A stretch of 64,000 nucleotides of DNA from Isoptericola halotolerans (GTDB taxonomy: Bacteria; Actinomycetota; Actinomycetes; Actinomycetales; Cellulomonadaceae): contig NZ_PVTX01000012.1 in NCBI RefSeq assembly GCF_003003075.1, positions 49,073 to 113,072 of the forward strand, given 5' to 3'. The position numbers and the translations under genes were made by a program. The number at the start of each line of letters is the position of its first letter. Within the stretch, counting starts at the first letter, position 1. Below are positions 64,000-64,000 of the stretch, piece after piece. Under the pieces are notes generated by a model. That model had not been told where the DNA came from and ran no database searches. It saw nothing but the letters and a program-made list of their open reading frames with translations.

Positions 64000-64000
64000 G

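Overview
This window is a high-GC chromosomal segment from an actinobacterium. Supporting evidence: GTG starts are common, short 4-bp gene overlaps (ATGA/GTGA) are frequent, and clade-marker genes are present (rbpA, opcA, whiA, an ANTAR regulator of the PdtaR type, an HGxxPAAW membrane protein, the Trp-operon-associated membrane protein). Gene order (hisI-trpE-trpCBA-lgt ... pyk ... pdtaR ... polA-rpsA-coaE-uvrB-uvrA-uvrC-rapZ-yvcK-whiA-gap-pgk-tpi-secG) is the conserved actinobacterial backbone. A member of Micrococcales, near Cellulomonas/Cellulosimicrobium relatives, is my best guess from gene order and base composition; the sequence alone does not prove it.

Layout. 1-7.5 kb: tail of an ABC transporter, hisI, then the tryptophan genes trpE, a membrane protein, an HGxxPAAW protein, trpC, trpB, trpA, then lgt; trpD and trpG are not here. 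7.5-15.2 kb: gltB-gltD and pyk. 15.2-20.9 kb: tRNA-Leu(CAA) on the minus strand, an ANTAR response regulator, a GNAT acetyltransferase, a thioesterase, polA and a methyltransferase. 21-31.5 kb: rpsA, an ABC exporter, coaE, pcp, uvrB, a VOC protein, a Mn-type (yybP-ykoY) riboswitch followed by two tandem terC genes, and a small membrane protein. 31.5-40.5 kb: a YciI protein, uvrA with a LexA-box-like site, an OsmC protein, uvrC, rapZ, yvcK, whiA. 40.7-44.8 kb: gapA, pgk, tpiA, secG, rbpA on the plus strand. 44.9-51.5 kb: the pentose-phosphate operon tkt-tal-zwf-opcA-pgl on the minus strand, running tail-to-tail with the glycolytic block across a strong hairpin. 51.9-59.6 kb: ctaB, xerD, parA, scpA, scpB, rluB, cmk, der, a chromosome-segregation/ribosome-maturation run. 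59.6-63.5 kb: an FMN riboswitch and ribD-ribE-ribBA-ribH. 63.5-64 kb: tRNA-Pro(GGG) and, immediately downstream, the end of an IS481-type insertion element cut by the window edge.

Almost everything is core metabolism and information processing; the only clear mobile DNA is the IS at the right end. I did not find a convincing undescribed multi-gene system. The most interesting signals are regulatory: a large set of genes whose start codon lies 6-7 nt after a TANNNT-like -10 box (predicted leaderless mRNAs), two back-to-back -10 boxes in a 34-bp divergent gap, a 43-codon Trp-rich ORF whose stop overlaps the trpC start, a leucine-anticodon tRNA with a short variable loop, a long hairpin between gapA and pgk, and an apparent SD-sequestering hairpin after the FMN aptamer.
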